Below are positions 7,956-16,585 of a stretch of 64,000 nucleotides of DNA, in pieces; position 1 is the first letter of the stretch, and every line of letters begins with the position of its first letter. The stretch lies in NCBI RefSeq assembly GCF_000526515.1, contig NZ_JAGF01000001.1, forward strand, positions 1,922,001-1,986,000, in the 5' to 3' direction. A program made the position numbers and the translations under genes. The stretch is from Cellulomonas sp. KRMCY2 (lineage in GTDB: Bacteria; Actinomycetota; Actinomycetes; Actinomycetales; Cellulomonadaceae). The notes beneath the pieces are model-generated. The model had not been told where the DNA came from and ran no database searches. It saw only the letters and a list, made by a program, of their open reading frames with translations.

Positions 7956-8880
7956 GCTCACCCAGCTGCGGCGGACCAAGGGCGGCAGGCCCACCCCGAG
8001 CCCGATCGAGCGGGGCGACAACAAGGCGGCTCTCGTCTTCCTCGCTCCGTGGTTCATCGGGCTCGTGCTGATCACGGTCGGCCCGGTGCTCGCGTCGCTG
8101 TACCTGTCCTTCACGGACTACAGCCTCCTGGAGCCGCCCGGCTGGATCGGGCTGGACAACTACGGCCGGATGCTCGAGGACGCCCGCCTGCACAACTCGC
8201 TGCGGGTCACGTTCACCTACGTCTTCGTCTCGGTGCCGCTCCAGCTCGGCGCCGCCCTCGGTCTCGCGCTCCTGCTGGATCGCGGGCTGCGAGGGCTGGC
8301 GATCTACCGATCGGTCTACTACCTGCCGTCCCTGCTCGGCAGCAGCGTCGCGGTCGCGATCCTGTGGCGCCAGATCTTCGGCACGAACGGCCTGGTCAAC
8401 CAGGGTCTGGCGATCTTCGACATCCAGGGCGAGGGCTGGGTCTCGCACCCGGACTACGCGCTCGGGACCCTCGTGATCCTGAACGTCTGGACGTTCGGTG
8501 CGCCGATGATCATCTTCCTCGCCGGGCTGCGGCAGATCCCGGAGATGTACTACGAGGCCGCGTCGATCGACGGCGCGGGCAGGTTCCGCCAGTTCCGGGC
8601 GATCACCCTCCCGCTGCTCACCCCGATCATCTTCTTCAACCTGGTGCTGCAGGTCATCCACGCCTTCCAGTCGTTCACCCAGGCGTTCGTGGTCAGCGGC
8701 GGCACGGGCGGCCCGGTCGACTCGACGATGTTCTACACGCTCTACCTCTACCAACGGGGCTTCGCGGCCTTCGACATGGGCTACGCCTCGGCGATGGCGT
8801 GGCTGTTGCTCACGATCATCGCGGCGCTGACCGCCGTCAACTTCCTGCTCTCGAGGTACTGGGTCTTCTACAATGACTGA
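7939..8880 (+). CDS. Carbohydrate ABC transporter permease (MalF/UgpA type)
   Basis: This 313-residue inner-membrane permease of the carbohydrate uptake-1 family has about six membrane segments and the cytoplasmic EAA loop (EAASIDGAGRFRQF, starting near residue 206) that docks the ATPase. It is first in an operon with a MalG-type permease (8-bp overlap) and a lipoprotein binding protein. No ATPase gene is present here, so it probably uses a shared MsiK-type ATPase encoded elsewhere, as is usual in actinobacteria. Substrate is probably an oligosaccharide or glycoside handled by the neighbouring Gfo/Idh enzymes. A small upstream ORF overlaps its start. Confidence 0.9.
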   Translation: MSVVGELTQLRRTKGGRPTPSPIERGDNKAALVFLAPWFIGLVLITVGPVLASLYLSFTDYSLLEPPGWIGLDNYGRMLEDARLHNSLRVTFTYVFVSVPLQLGAALGLALLLDRGLRGLAIYRSVYYLPSLLGSSVAVAILWRQIFGTNGLVNQGLAIFDIQGEGWVSHPDYALGTLVILNVWTFGAPMIIFLAGLRQIPEMYYEAASIDGAGRFRQFRAITLPLLTPIIFFNLVLQVIHAFQSFTQAFVVSGGTGGPVDSTMFYTLYLYQRGFAAFDMGYASAMAWLLLTIIAALTAVNFLLSRYWVFYND

Positions 8881-9862
8881 GCGCGACGCCGTCGAGACGG
8901 CCCCCCTTCCCGCGGACCCCGACGGCTCGGGCGTGCGGGCGACCGCTACCGCCCGACGCCGGACCGCCACCCCCTCGGTCGGCTCGCCGGCCCAGCGCCG
9001 GAAGTCGCCGCCGCGGCGGCACCGGCGGACCTGGCCCGCACGCGTCAGGTCGGTGCTCAAGCATCTGATGCTGATCATCTGCGGGCTCGTGATGCTCTAC
9101 CCGCTGCTGTGGATGCTCTCGAGCTCCTTCAAGCCGACGGCGCTGATCTTCCGCGACCCCGCGCTGATCCCCAGCGAGATCGACCTGAGCAACTACACCT
9201 TGGGCTGGAACGCTCTGCTGCACCCGTTCAGCCACTACCTGCTGAACTCGCTGATCATCGTGGCCGGAGCGGTGCTGGGAAACCTGATCTCCTGCTCGAT
9301 GGCCGCCTACGCGTTTGCCCGGCTCAACTTCCGGGGGAAGCCGCTGTGGTTCGGCGTGATGCTCATGTCGATCATGCTGCCGATCCACGTGATCATCGTC
9401 CCGCAGTACGTCCTGTTCTCTCAGCTGGGCTGGATCAACACGTACCTGCCGCTGGTCGTGCCCAAGCTGTTGGCCACCGACGCCTTCTTCATCTTCCTGA
9501 TGGTCCAGTTCTTCCGCGGGATCCCGCGCGAGCTCGACGAGGCGGCCAGGCTCGACGGCGCAGGGCATGCGCGCATCTATCTCCAGATCATGCTGCCGCT
9601 GTCCGCGCCGGCCCTGGCGACGACGGCGATCTTCACCTTCATCTGGACCTGGAACGACTTCTTCAGCCAGCTGATCTTCCTGACCAACCCGGACATGTAC
9701 ACCGTCCCGGTCGCCCTGCGCACGTTCGTCGACTCGACCGGGGAGAGCTCGTGGGGCCCCTTGTTCGCGATGTCGATCGTGTCGCTGGTCCCGGTCTTCC
9801 TGGTCTTCCTGTTCGGCCAGAAGTACCTGGTCAAGGGCATCGCCACCACCGGGATCAAGTGA
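8873..9862 (+). CDS. Carbohydrate ABC transporter permease (MalG/UgpE type)
   Basis: This 329-residue partner permease carries an unusually long, Arg/Pro-rich cytoplasmic N-terminus (about 60 residues) before the first membrane segment. Six membrane segments follow, with the EAA motif ELDEAARLDGAGHARI (Glu223 is the EAA glutamate) and a C-terminal VKGIATTGIK of the usual MalG kind. The ATG overlaps the end of the MalF-type gene, so subunits are made together. It forms the heterodimeric channel for the binding protein encoded next. Confidence 0.9.
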   Translation: MTERDAVETAPLPADPDGSGVRATATARRRTATPSVGSPAQRRKSPPRRHRRTWPARVRSVLKHLMLIICGLVMLYPLLWMLSSSFKPTALIFRDPALIPSEIDLSNYTLGWNALLHPFSHYLLNSLIIVAGAVLGNLISCSMAAYAFARLNFRGKPLWFGVMLMSIMLPIHVIIVPQYVLFSQLGWINTYLPLVVPKLLATDAFFIFLMVQFFRGIPRELDEAARLDGAGHARIYLQIMLPLSAPALATTAIFTFIWTWNDFFSQLIFLTNPDMYTVPVALRTFVDSTGESSWGPLFAMSIVSLVPVFLVFLFGQKYLVKGIATTGIK

Positions 9863-9941
9863 TCGACGTCGTCGACGCACGACCGCACCACCGCCATGGA
9901 CGGCACCGCTGAAGCATCGACCCTCAACCGCAAGGAGCACG

Positions 9942-11327
9942 ATGTCCCACCGCATGCGCACCTCGACACCCTCAGTGCGGGGAGCACGCCGCACCTCCCG
10001 ACTCGCTGCGGTCGCCGTCGCCGTCGCCGCCGGCCTGGCCCTGACCGCCTGTGCCGGCGGTGAGAGCGACCCCGAACAGACACCCGCTCCGGCGGGCGGT
10101 GACCAGACGGCAGCCGCCGAGCAGGAGCCGGAGGAGGCCACCATCAAGTTCTCCTGGTGGGGCTCCGACACGCGTCATGAGCTGACCCAGGAGGTGCTGG
10201 ACAACTTCATGGCGAAGTACCCGCACATCACGGTCGTCAGCGACTTCACCGACTGGGGCGGCTACTGGGACAAGCTCGCCACGACCGTCGCCGGCGGAGA
10301 CGCGCCGGACGTGATGACCCAGGAGGAGCGGTACCTGCGCGACTACGCCTCGCGCGGTGTCCTGGCCGACCTCAACGAGTACCCGGACGCGATCGACCTG
10401 TCGATGATCGACGAGTCGATCATCGCCTCCGGCCAGATGGAGGGTGGCCAGTACGGCATCCCGACCGGCGTCAACGCCTACGCGATCATGGCCGACCCAC
10501 AGGTCTTCGCCGACGCGGGGGTGGAGATGCCCGACGACTCGACCTGGACCTGGGCGGACTACGTCGACATCGCGACGCAGATCAGTGCGAGCGCAGGGGA
10601 CGGGATCTACGGCGCCCAGGACTACGGCTTCAACGAGCCCGGCTTCGCGATCTTCGCCCGCCAGCACGGTGAGGCCCTCTACAACGAGGACGGCTCGCTC
10701 GGCTTCAGCGCCGACACGCTCGCCGCATGGTGGGAGATCTCGCTGCAGCTGCGCGACCAGGGCGGCACGCCGCCGGCCTCCGCAACCGTGGAGATCGACG
10801 CAGGCGGACCCGAGCAGTCCCTGGTCGGCACCAACAAGGGCGCGATGGCGTTCTTCTGGACCAACCAGCTCGAGGCGGTGTCCAACGCCTCGGGCCGCGA
10901 GCTCACCCTGCTGCGCCACCCCGGCGAGTCCGAGTTCGAACGGACCGGCATGTACTACAAGCCGGCGATGTTCTACACGATGGCTGCGGACACCGAGTAC
11001 CCGGAGGCGTCGGCCCTGCTCATCGACTACCTGCTCAACGACCCCGAGGCGGCCGAGATCCTGCTCTCCGACCGCGGCCTGCCGGCGAACACCGAGATCC
11101 GCGCGGCGGTCTCCGACAAGTTCTCCGCCGTCGACAAGCAGGCCGCGGAGTTCCTGTCCGACCTCGACGACGAGATCGTCGACGGTCTGCCGGTGCCGCC
11201 CGTCGGTGCCGGTCAGGTCGCGGAGATCACGCGGCGGATCAACGCCGAGGTGCTCTTCGACCGTCTGACCCCGCAGGAGGCTGCGGAGCAGTTCATCGCC
11301 GAGGTCGAGACCGCAACCGGTCAGTGA
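9942..11327 (+). CDS. Extracellular sugar-binding lipoprotein of ABC importer
   Basis: This 461-residue family-1 solute-binding protein has a basic N-terminus, a hydrophobic segment and the lipobox LTAC with the acylated Cys at residue 37, followed by a Pro/Ala/Glu-rich linker. The mature part starts with IKFSWWGSDTRHE, typical of actinobacterial oligosaccharide-binding proteins, and has many Trp/Tyr residues for sugar stacking. A CAAGGAG ribosome site precedes the ATG. It is third in the importer operon. A strong hairpin directly follows the gene, probably raising its expression relative to the downstream Gfo/Idh gene. Ligand not predictable. Confidence 0.9.
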   Translation: MSHRMRTSTPSVRGARRTSRLAAVAVAVAAGLALTACAGGESDPEQTPAPAGGDQTAAAEQEPEEATIKFSWWGSDTRHELTQEVLDNFMAKYPHITVVSDFTDWGGYWDKLATTVAGGDAPDVMTQEERYLRDYASRGVLADLNEYPDAIDLSMIDESIIASGQMEGGQYGIPTGVNAYAIMADPQVFADAGVEMPDDSTWTWADYVDIATQISASAGDGIYGAQDYGFNEPGFAIFARQHGEALYNEDGSLGFSADTLAAWWEISLQLRDQGGTPPASATVEIDAGGPEQSLVGTNKGAMAFFWTNQLEAVSNASGRELTLLRHPGESEFERTGMYYKPAMFYTMAADTEYPEASALLIDYLLNDPEAAEILLSDRGLPANTEIRAAVSDKFSAVDKQAAEFLSDLDDEIVDGLPVPPVGAGQVAEITRRINAEVLFDRLTPQEAAEQFIAEVETATGQ

Positions 11328-11332
11328 CCACC

Positions 11333-11370
11333 CGCGTCGGTCCGGCCCCGCCAGGGCCCGGACCGACGCG
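11333..11370 (+). terminator. Stem-loop after the binding-protein gene (attenuator or transcript-end hairpin)
   Basis: An inverted repeat has 17-base arms with one mismatch (left arm begins cgcgtcggtccgg, right arm ends ccggaccgacgcg) and a short loop. There is no T-run. It lies between the binding-protein gene and a co-directional Gfo/Idh gene, which suits partial termination or mRNA 3'-end protection. Confidence 0.65.
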
Positions 11371-11413
11371 CGACGTCGACCTGTGTCCGGCCGTGCGATC
11401 AGGAGGAGCATGC

Positions 11414-12766
11414 GTGGGTGACAGGGCCAACGCCCGACGGCGGTACGCCGTGGTCGGTACCGGGCACCGCGCGCAGGTGTTCGTCGAGGCGCTGCTCGGC
11501 CCGCATGCGGACGTCGGCGAGCTCGTCGCCTGGTGCGAGCCGAACCCGGGCCGGATGGACTACTACGACGAGCTCGTCGCCGCGGTGCCCGGGGCGTCCC
11601 GGCCGGCCCGCTACGTCCCGGACCAGATCGAGAAGATGGTGGACGTCGAGCAGGTCGACGTCGTGATCATCACCAGTCCTGACCACACCCACGCCGAGCA
11701 GACGGCACGTGCCATGGGCGCCGGGGCCGACGTCGTGCTCGAGAAGCCCATGACGATCGACCTGGCCGGCGGCCGGCGCATCGTCGAGGCGACCGAGCGA
11801 ACCGGTCGCTCGATCGTGCTGACCCTCAACCACCGCTACGCACCACGCAACCTGGCCCTCAAGCAGGTGGTGGCGTCCGGGGCGATCGGCGAGGTGACCT
11901 CGGTGCACTTCGAGTGGCTGCTCGACACCGTGCACGGGGCCGACTACTTCCGGCGCTGGCACCGCCGCAAGGACCTGTCCGGGGGCCTCCTGGTGCACAA
12001 GGCCGCCCACCACTTCGACCTGGTCAACTGGTGGCTGGCCGACGTCCCGTCGAGGGTCTACGCGAGCGGTGCGTTGCGCTTCTACGGCGCGGCCAACGCG
12101 CGCCGCCGTGGACTGATCCGCCGCCCGGCCCGTGGCTCGGAGCGGCCCGGGTCGACCGACCCGTTCCTGCTCGACCTGCACGCGGACCCGAGGCTGCGCG
12201 CGCTCTACCTCGACGCCGAGGTGCACGACGGCTACCTGCGGGACCGGGACGTCTTCACGTCGGGCATCACGATCGAGGACAACCTCGCGGTGATCGTCGA
12301 CTACGCCCGCGGGGCGACCCTCACGTACTCGCTCAACGCGCACAGCCCGTGGGAGGGGTACCGGGTCGCGATCAACGGGACCCTCGGCCGCGCCGAGCTG
12401 GACGTGGTCGAGCGCGGTGCCGTCCTGCTCGGGGCCGACGGGCGTCCGGTGACCGACCCGGGCGTCGCCGACCTGCCGGACGGGCCCGGCGGGGACGTGG
12501 CGCGACCCCGGGGCCGACGGCTCGTCGTCCAGCGGCACTGGGACCGTGCCCATGAGGTCGAGATCCCCGAAGGGGCCGGGGCGCACGGTGGCGGCGACGA
12601 ACGCATGCTCGACGATCTCTTCCGGGGTGCCGACCACGACCCGTGGGGACGGTCCGCCGGGCTGCTCGACGGCGTCCGGTCGGTCGTCGTGGGCATCGCC
12701 GCCAACACGTCCCTCGAGACGGGCCTGCCGGTCCGTACGGCCGACCTACGGCTGGGCCTGATCTGA
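11414..12766 (+). CDS. Gfo/Idh/MocA family oxidoreductase (third copy)
   Basis: This 450-residue protein has an N-terminal Rossmann motif AVVGTGHRAQVF (from about residue 11) and the EKP motif at residues 110-112 (VLEKPMT). Further conserved positions are NHRYAPRN and HKAAHHFDLVNWW, where the His pair probably contacts the sugar. At 450 residues it is longer than the usual ~350-390, with an Arg-rich insertion around residues 230-260. The GTG at 11414 is chosen because AGGAGG lies eight bases before it; the ATG at 11410 is out of frame. It is the last gene of the importer operon. Its 3' end overlaps the convergent LacI gene by 21 bp. Confidence 0.85.
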   Translation: MGDRANARRRYAVVGTGHRAQVFVEALLGPHADVGELVAWCEPNPGRMDYYDELVAAVPGASRPARYVPDQIEKMVDVEQVDVVIITSPDHTHAEQTARAMGAGADVVLEKPMTIDLAGGRRIVEATERTGRSIVLTLNHRYAPRNLALKQVVASGAIGEVTSVHFEWLLDTVHGADYFRRWHRRKDLSGGLLVHKAAHHFDLVNWWLADVPSRVYASGALRFYGAANARRRGLIRRPARGSERPGSTDPFLLDLHADPRLRALYLDAEVHDGYLRDRDVFTSGITIEDNLAVIVDYARGATLTYSLNAHSPWEGYRVAINGTLGRAELDVVERGAVLLGADGRPVTDPGVADLPDGPGGDVARPRGRRLVVQRHWDRAHEVEIPEGAGAHGGGDERMLDDLFRGADHDPWGRSAGLLDGVRSVVVGIAANTSLETGLPVRTADLRLGLI

Positions 12767-13792
12767 GGGCTCTCGCCCCGGCGTGGACGCGCGCAGCACG
12801 ACGGTGCCCTCCACGTGCACGAGCCGCGGCTCGGCAGCCGGGGCCGCGAGGGCGAGCTCGGTCGCGGCGATGCCGATGTCGACCAACGGCACCCGCACCG
12901 TGGTCAACGGCGGGGTGATGTCGCGCAGCGTCACGATGTCGTCGAACCCCGCGACCGCGATGTCGTCCGGCACGGTGCGGGCGGTCTCGCGGACGGCCGC
13001 CATCGCCCCGACCGCCATGACGTCGTTCACGGCGAAGACGCACTCGACGTCGGTGCCGCCGCGCAGCAGCCGGTGCATCCCCTCGTGGCCGCCGTCCCGG
13101 GTGAACGCGCAGGCGATCGCATCCTGCTCGCGCAGCGGACAACCCAGCTCCGCGAGCGCCGTGGCGAAGCCGGTGAACCGGTCGCGCGCGGTGAAGTGGT
13201 CGTCCGGCCCGGCCAGGACGGCGAACCGGCGGTAGCCCCGGGCGTGCAGGGCGCGGGCTAGTGCCGCGGCGCCGCTGGTGTTCGCCACGACGACGGTGTC
13301 GACCGAGAGCAGGGGCTGTCCGATCACGGCGACCGCTCCGCCCGAGCGCCGGTAGTCCGCGAGGGCGCGGCGCATCCGGTCGTTCACTGTCTCGTCGTCG
13401 CGCCGACCACCGGCCACGATGATCGCCCGTGCGCGCTGGCTGGTCAGGACCTCGACGAACCCGGGTTCGCGCGAGGGGTCGTGCTGGGTGCTGGCCAGGG
13501 TCACGACGAGGCCGGCGCGTTCGGCCGCGAGCGTCACGCCGGAGGCGATCGACGAGAAGTACGGGTCGGCGATGTCGTGCACGATCAGGCCGATCGACAT
13601 GGTCCGGCCACGGGCCATGGCCTGGGCGTTCGCATCCGGGGAGTAGTGCAGCTTCTCGGCTGCGGCCAGCACGCGGTCACGCAGGTCGGCGCGCACCGTC
13701 CGGTTGGCGCTCCCGTTGAACGCGCGCGAAGCCGTGGCCAGAGAGACGCCCGCCTCGCGGGCGACCTGGCTCAACGTCACGAGTCCGGCCAC
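12746..13792 (-). CDS. LacI/GalR family transcriptional regulator (second)
   Basis: This 348-residue repressor has a helix-turn-helix at residues 5-25 (VTLSQVAREAGVSLATASRA) and a PBP-like sensor domain with IGLIVHDIADPYFSSI and a VAGFDDI motif. The GTG at 13792 has no Shine-Dalgarno, but a TACCCT -10 box sits six bases before it, so the transcript is probably leaderless. That -10 box lies within a near-perfect palindrome at 13800-13815, which points to autoregulation. It is convergent with the third Gfo/Idh gene and probably controls other parts of this island or a distant regulon using GGTAAG-CTTACC sites. Confidence 0.9.
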   Translation of the reverse strand: MAGLVTLSQVAREAGVSLATASRAFNGSANRTVRADLRDRVLAAAEKLHYSPDANAQAMARGRTMSIGLIVHDIADPYFSSIASGVTLAAERAGLVVTLASTQHDPSREPGFVEVLTSQRARAIIVAGGRRDDETVNDRMRRALADYRRSGGAVAVIGQPLLSVDTVVVANTSGAAALARALHARGYRRFAVLAGPDDHFTARDRFTGFATALAELGCPLREQDAIACAFTRDGGHEGMHRLLRGGTDVECVFAVNDVMAVGAMAAVRETARTVPDDIAVAGFDDIVTLRDITPPLTTVRVPLVDIGIAATELALAAPAAEPRLVHVEGTVVLRASTPGREPSDQAQP

Positions 13793-13799
13793 AGCACCA

Positions 13800-13815
13800 G
13801 GGTAAGGGCTTACCC
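13800..13815. promoter_or_regulatory. Palindromic operator overlapping the leaderless promoter of the second LacI gene
   Basis: The sequence gggtaagggcttaccc has 7-base perfect arms and a 2-base centre. The reverse-strand -10 hexamer TACCCT (13804-13799) lies within it, six bases before the GTG start. Binding of the LacI protein here would block its own promoter. Confidence 0.7.
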
Positions 13816-13846
13816 CCAGCGCAGGACGCGTCCGCGGTGCATTCGG

Positions 13847-15217
13847 CTACCGTGCGTCCGGCTCGAGCTCCTCCTCGAAGCCGTCGAGGTCCTGCGCCAG
13901 CTCGCGCGCGAGCTCCGCTTTGAGGTCCGCTGTGAGGTCCGCCGTGACGTCCTCGATGAGGTCGTCCGACAGGTCGAGGTCCTCGGCCGTGATGTCCGCG
14001 AGCCGGGTGTGCACCCGGGTCCGCCAGGTCAGCAGCGCTCCGCCGAGGGCGGCGGCCGTGAGCGACCCGATCAGGACGGCGGCCTTGACGTGCTCGCTGT
14101 GCGGCGAGGTCTCGGCGAAGGACAGCTCGCCGATCAGCAGAGAGACGGTGAAGCCGACCCCGGCGACGACGGTCACGGCGAACAGGTCCGGCCAGGTGAC
14201 CGAGCGGTCGAGGGTGGCTCTGGTGAGCTTCACGAGCAGGAGCGTCGCGAGCAGGATGCCGATCGGCTTGCCCAGCACGAGCCCGAGCGCGACGCCCTGG
14301 GCTGCCGGATCCCGGGCGGCGCCGGCCAGGGCGTCCGGGCTCATGCTCACGCCCGCGGCGAACAGCGCGAAGACCGGCACGGCCAGGCCGGCGGAGACCG
14401 GCCGCCACAGGTGCTCGAAGCGCTCGGCGACGCTCCGTCGTTCGCCGGGCCGGGCCAGGGCCGGCACGGTGAAGCCGAGCATGACGCCGGCGATCGTCGC
14501 GTGGATGCCGGACGCGTGCATGCAGTACCAGGCCGCGAGCGCGAGCGGGATGAGCACCCACGCGGTCATGCCGCGGCGGCGCACCAGCACGCCGAAGACG
14601 GCGATCGTCGCGAAGGCCGCGCCGAGCCAGGCGAACTGGAGACCGTCGGCGTAGAAGATCGCGATCACCACGATGCCGAGCAGGTCGTCGACGACCGCGA
14701 GCGTGAGCAGGAAGGCGCGCAGCGCGGTGGGCAACCGCTTGCCGAAGAGGGTCAGGACGGCGACCGCGAACGCGATGTCGGTCGCGACCGGGATGGCCCA
14801 GCCGTCCATCGAGCCGCCCGAACCGGTCGCGTTGATCAGCACATAGATCGCTGCCGGTGCGGCCATGCCACCCACGGCGGCGAGGATCGGGACGATCGCG
14901 GTGGCGGGCCGTCGCAGCTGGCCGTCGACCATCTCGCGCTTGAGCTCGAGGCCTACGACGAAGAAGAAGATCGCCAGCAGGCCGTCGGTCGCCCACTGCG
15001 CGACGGTCAGGTCCAGGTGCAGCGCGCTCGGACCGACGACGATCTCGCTCAGCGCTGTGTAGCCGTCCCGAAGGGGTGAGTTCGCCCAGGTCAGAGCGAT
15101 GACGGCGCCGGCGAGGAGCAGGATCGCGCCGGTGTTCTCGGCACGCAGGTCGTCGGCGAAGTTGCGGCGGCCACCGGGCGTCAGACGGCTGAACGGGCTG
15201 GTCGGTCGGTCGGTCAT
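13847..15217 (-). CDS. nhaA: Na+/H+ antiporter NhaA
   Basis: This 456-residue integral membrane antiporter exchanges external protons for internal sodium. The ion-binding aspartates are all visible: Asp147 in VATDIAFA, and Asp177-Asp178 in VVDDLLGIVV, with the same 30-residue spacing as the E. coli Asp133 and Asp163/164. FFFVVGLELKRE matches the conserved pH-sensor region. About 12 membrane segments are visible. The protein ends in an unusual strongly acidic cytoplasmic tail of about 50 residues (many Asp/Glu/Leu, starting near residue 405). The ATG at 15217 is preceded by TGAGGA. It stands alone between a LacI gene and a divergent dehydrogenase gene. Confidence 0.95.
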   Translation of the reverse strand: MTDRPTSPFSRLTPGGRRNFADDLRAENTGAILLLAGAVIALTWANSPLRDGYTALSEIVVGPSALHLDLTVAQWATDGLLAIFFFVVGLELKREMVDGQLRRPATAIVPILAAVGGMAAPAAIYVLINATGSGGSMDGWAIPVATDIAFAVAVLTLFGKRLPTALRAFLLTLAVVDDLLGIVVIAIFYADGLQFAWLGAAFATIAVFGVLVRRRGMTAWVLIPLALAAWYCMHASGIHATIAGVMLGFTVPALARPGERRSVAERFEHLWRPVSAGLAVPVFALFAAGVSMSPDALAGAARDPAAQGVALGLVLGKPIGILLATLLLVKLTRATLDRSVTWPDLFAVTVVAGVGFTVSLLIGELSFAETSPHSEHVKAAVLIGSLTAAALGGALLTWRTRVHTRLADITAEDLDLSDDLIEDVTADLTADLKAELARELAQDLDGFEEELEPDAR

Positions 15218-15526
15218 GGCGTCCTCAGGTGGGAGCGGGATGCACCGCACTGCGGTGGACGGGCGCATCGCGGTGAACCGTAGCCCACGTCCCGAGCGCC
15301 TCCGGGGCCCGGACGTCCCCATTGACCCGGGGTCCCCCGGTGGTATCCGCGGGCGCGTGCGTCGCGCGTGCACGACGCATGCGCGAGGGCCCGGCATCCG
15401 ACGGCTCGACCCTCGACGGAGGCCCGGGCCTGCGGTGCCCTGCCCTGGACCGGGCGTGACGTCGGTGCCCCGGTGCGGTAGCACTGGACCTGCGGTGTCC
15501 GCCGCGCCGACGGAGGGAACGCCACG
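15218..15526. other. Divergent intergenic region between nhaA and a D-2-hydroxyacid dehydrogenase gene
   Basis: No gene is seen in these 309 bp. A possible plus-strand promoter is TTGACC (15332-15337) with TATCCG (15354-15359), spacer 16. A GC-rich stem with arms tgcgtcg/cgacgca lies around 15358-15380. An acggaggg ribosome site precedes the downstream ATG. No palindromic operator stood out. Confidence 0.4.
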
Positions 15527-16582
15527 ATGGACCACGGTCAGCGGCTACGGATGGTGCTCGCCACACCGCTCGACGAGGACCTCTGCGTGCGGCTCGAGGA
15601 GCTCGAGCCGCGGGTCGAGCTGGTGCGCGACCACAGCCTGCTGCCGCCCATGCGGCATGCCGGGGACCACAGCGGCGACCCGACCTGGCGCCGGACGCCC
15701 GAGAAGCAGGCGTGCTTCGACACCCTGGTCGACTCGGCTGACGCGCTCTACGGCATCCCGGACGTCTCGTCGGCCGCGCTGGCGCGGACGGTCGCCGCCA
15801 ACCCGCGGCTGCGGTGGGTTCAGACGATGGCGGCCGGTGGGGCGTCCCAGGTCGCCGCGGCCGGCCTGTCGCAGGCCGACCTCGCACGGGTCGGCTTCAC
15901 GACCTCGGCCGGGGTGCACGCCGGGACGCTGGCCGAGTTCGCCGTCTTCGGCCTGCTCGCAGGTGCGAAGAGCCTGCCGCGGCTGATCGCCCAGCAGCGC
16001 GACCACGACTGGTCGGACCGGTGGGCGATGGGTCAGCTGCACGAGCAGACCGTCCTGGTCGTCGGCCTCGGCAGCATCGGTCGGCAGACCGCACGGCTGC
16101 TCAGCGCACTCGGCGCCCGGGTGGTCGGAGCGAACCGGAGCGCCGTCGAGGTCCCGGGCGTCGAGCGCACGGTCCGCCTCGACGCGCTCGCCGAGGGCGC
16201 GCGGGGCGTCGACGCGATCGTCGTGACCCTGCCAGGTGCCGCGGCGACGACCGGCCTGGTCGGCGCCGAGGTCTTCGCCGCGGCCCGCCGTGGGGCGAGC
16301 GTCGTCAACGTCGGCCGCGGCACGGTGATCGCCGAGCCCGCGCTCGTGACGGCGCTGCGCGACGGCGCGGTCGGGTTCGCCGCCCTCGACGTCACAGCGG
16401 TCGAGCCGCTGCCGGCGGACAGCCCGCTGTGGGACCTGCCGAACGTGCTGATCAGCCCGCACACCGCGGCGCTGAGCCCGGCCGAGGACCGGCGGATCGC
16501 CGAGCTGACAGCCGACAACGCCCGGCGGCTGCTCGACGGCGAACCGCTGCGCAACCTGGTCGACCCGGCGGACCTGGACTGA
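15527..16582 (+). CDS. D-2-hydroxyacid dehydrogenase (NAD-dependent)
   Basis: This 351-residue member of the D-isomer-specific 2-hydroxyacid dehydrogenase family reduces 2-oxoacids or oxidises 2-hydroxyacids. The NAD motif GLGSIG is at residues 180-185. The catalytic triad is in place: Arg264 (VGRGT), Glu293 (VEPLP) and His312 (SPHTA). A good GGAGGG ribosome site precedes the ATG. It lies at the edge of the uronate island, convergent with the DUF4862 gene (3-bp gap), so a role in clearing a sugar-acid intermediate such as glyoxylate or hydroxypyruvate is possible but inferred. Distinct from the second family member at 23462, with low resemblance outside the motifs. Confidence 0.85.
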   Translation: MDHGQRLRMVLATPLDEDLCVRLEELEPRVELVRDHSLLPPMRHAGDHSGDPTWRRTPEKQACFDTLVDSADALYGIPDVSSAALARTVAANPRLRWVQTMAAGGASQVAAAGLSQADLARVGFTTSAGVHAGTLAEFAVFGLLAGAKSLPRLIAQQRDHDWSDRWAMGQLHEQTVLVVGLGSIGRQTARLLSALGARVVGANRSAVEVPGVERTVRLDALAEGARGVDAIVVTLPGAAATTGLVGAEVFAAARRGASVVNVGRGTVIAEPALVTALRDGAVGFAALDVTAVEPLPADSPLWDLPNVLISPHTAALSPAEDRRIAELTADNARRLLDGEPLRNLVDPADLD

Positions 16583-16585
16583 CCG

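Noticed and set aside
9972-11411. Long reverse frame opposite the sugar-binding lipoprotein (479 codons), and similar long antisense frames throughout
   Set aside because: Typical high-GC antisense shadows: no homology, skewed Arg/Val/Asp/Gly composition, and the plus strand encodes a clear family member.
15527-16582. Possible phosphoglycerate dehydrogenase (serA)
   Set aside because: No ACT or ASB regulatory domain and low resemblance outside the family motifs; kept as a general D-2-hydroxyacid dehydrogenase.
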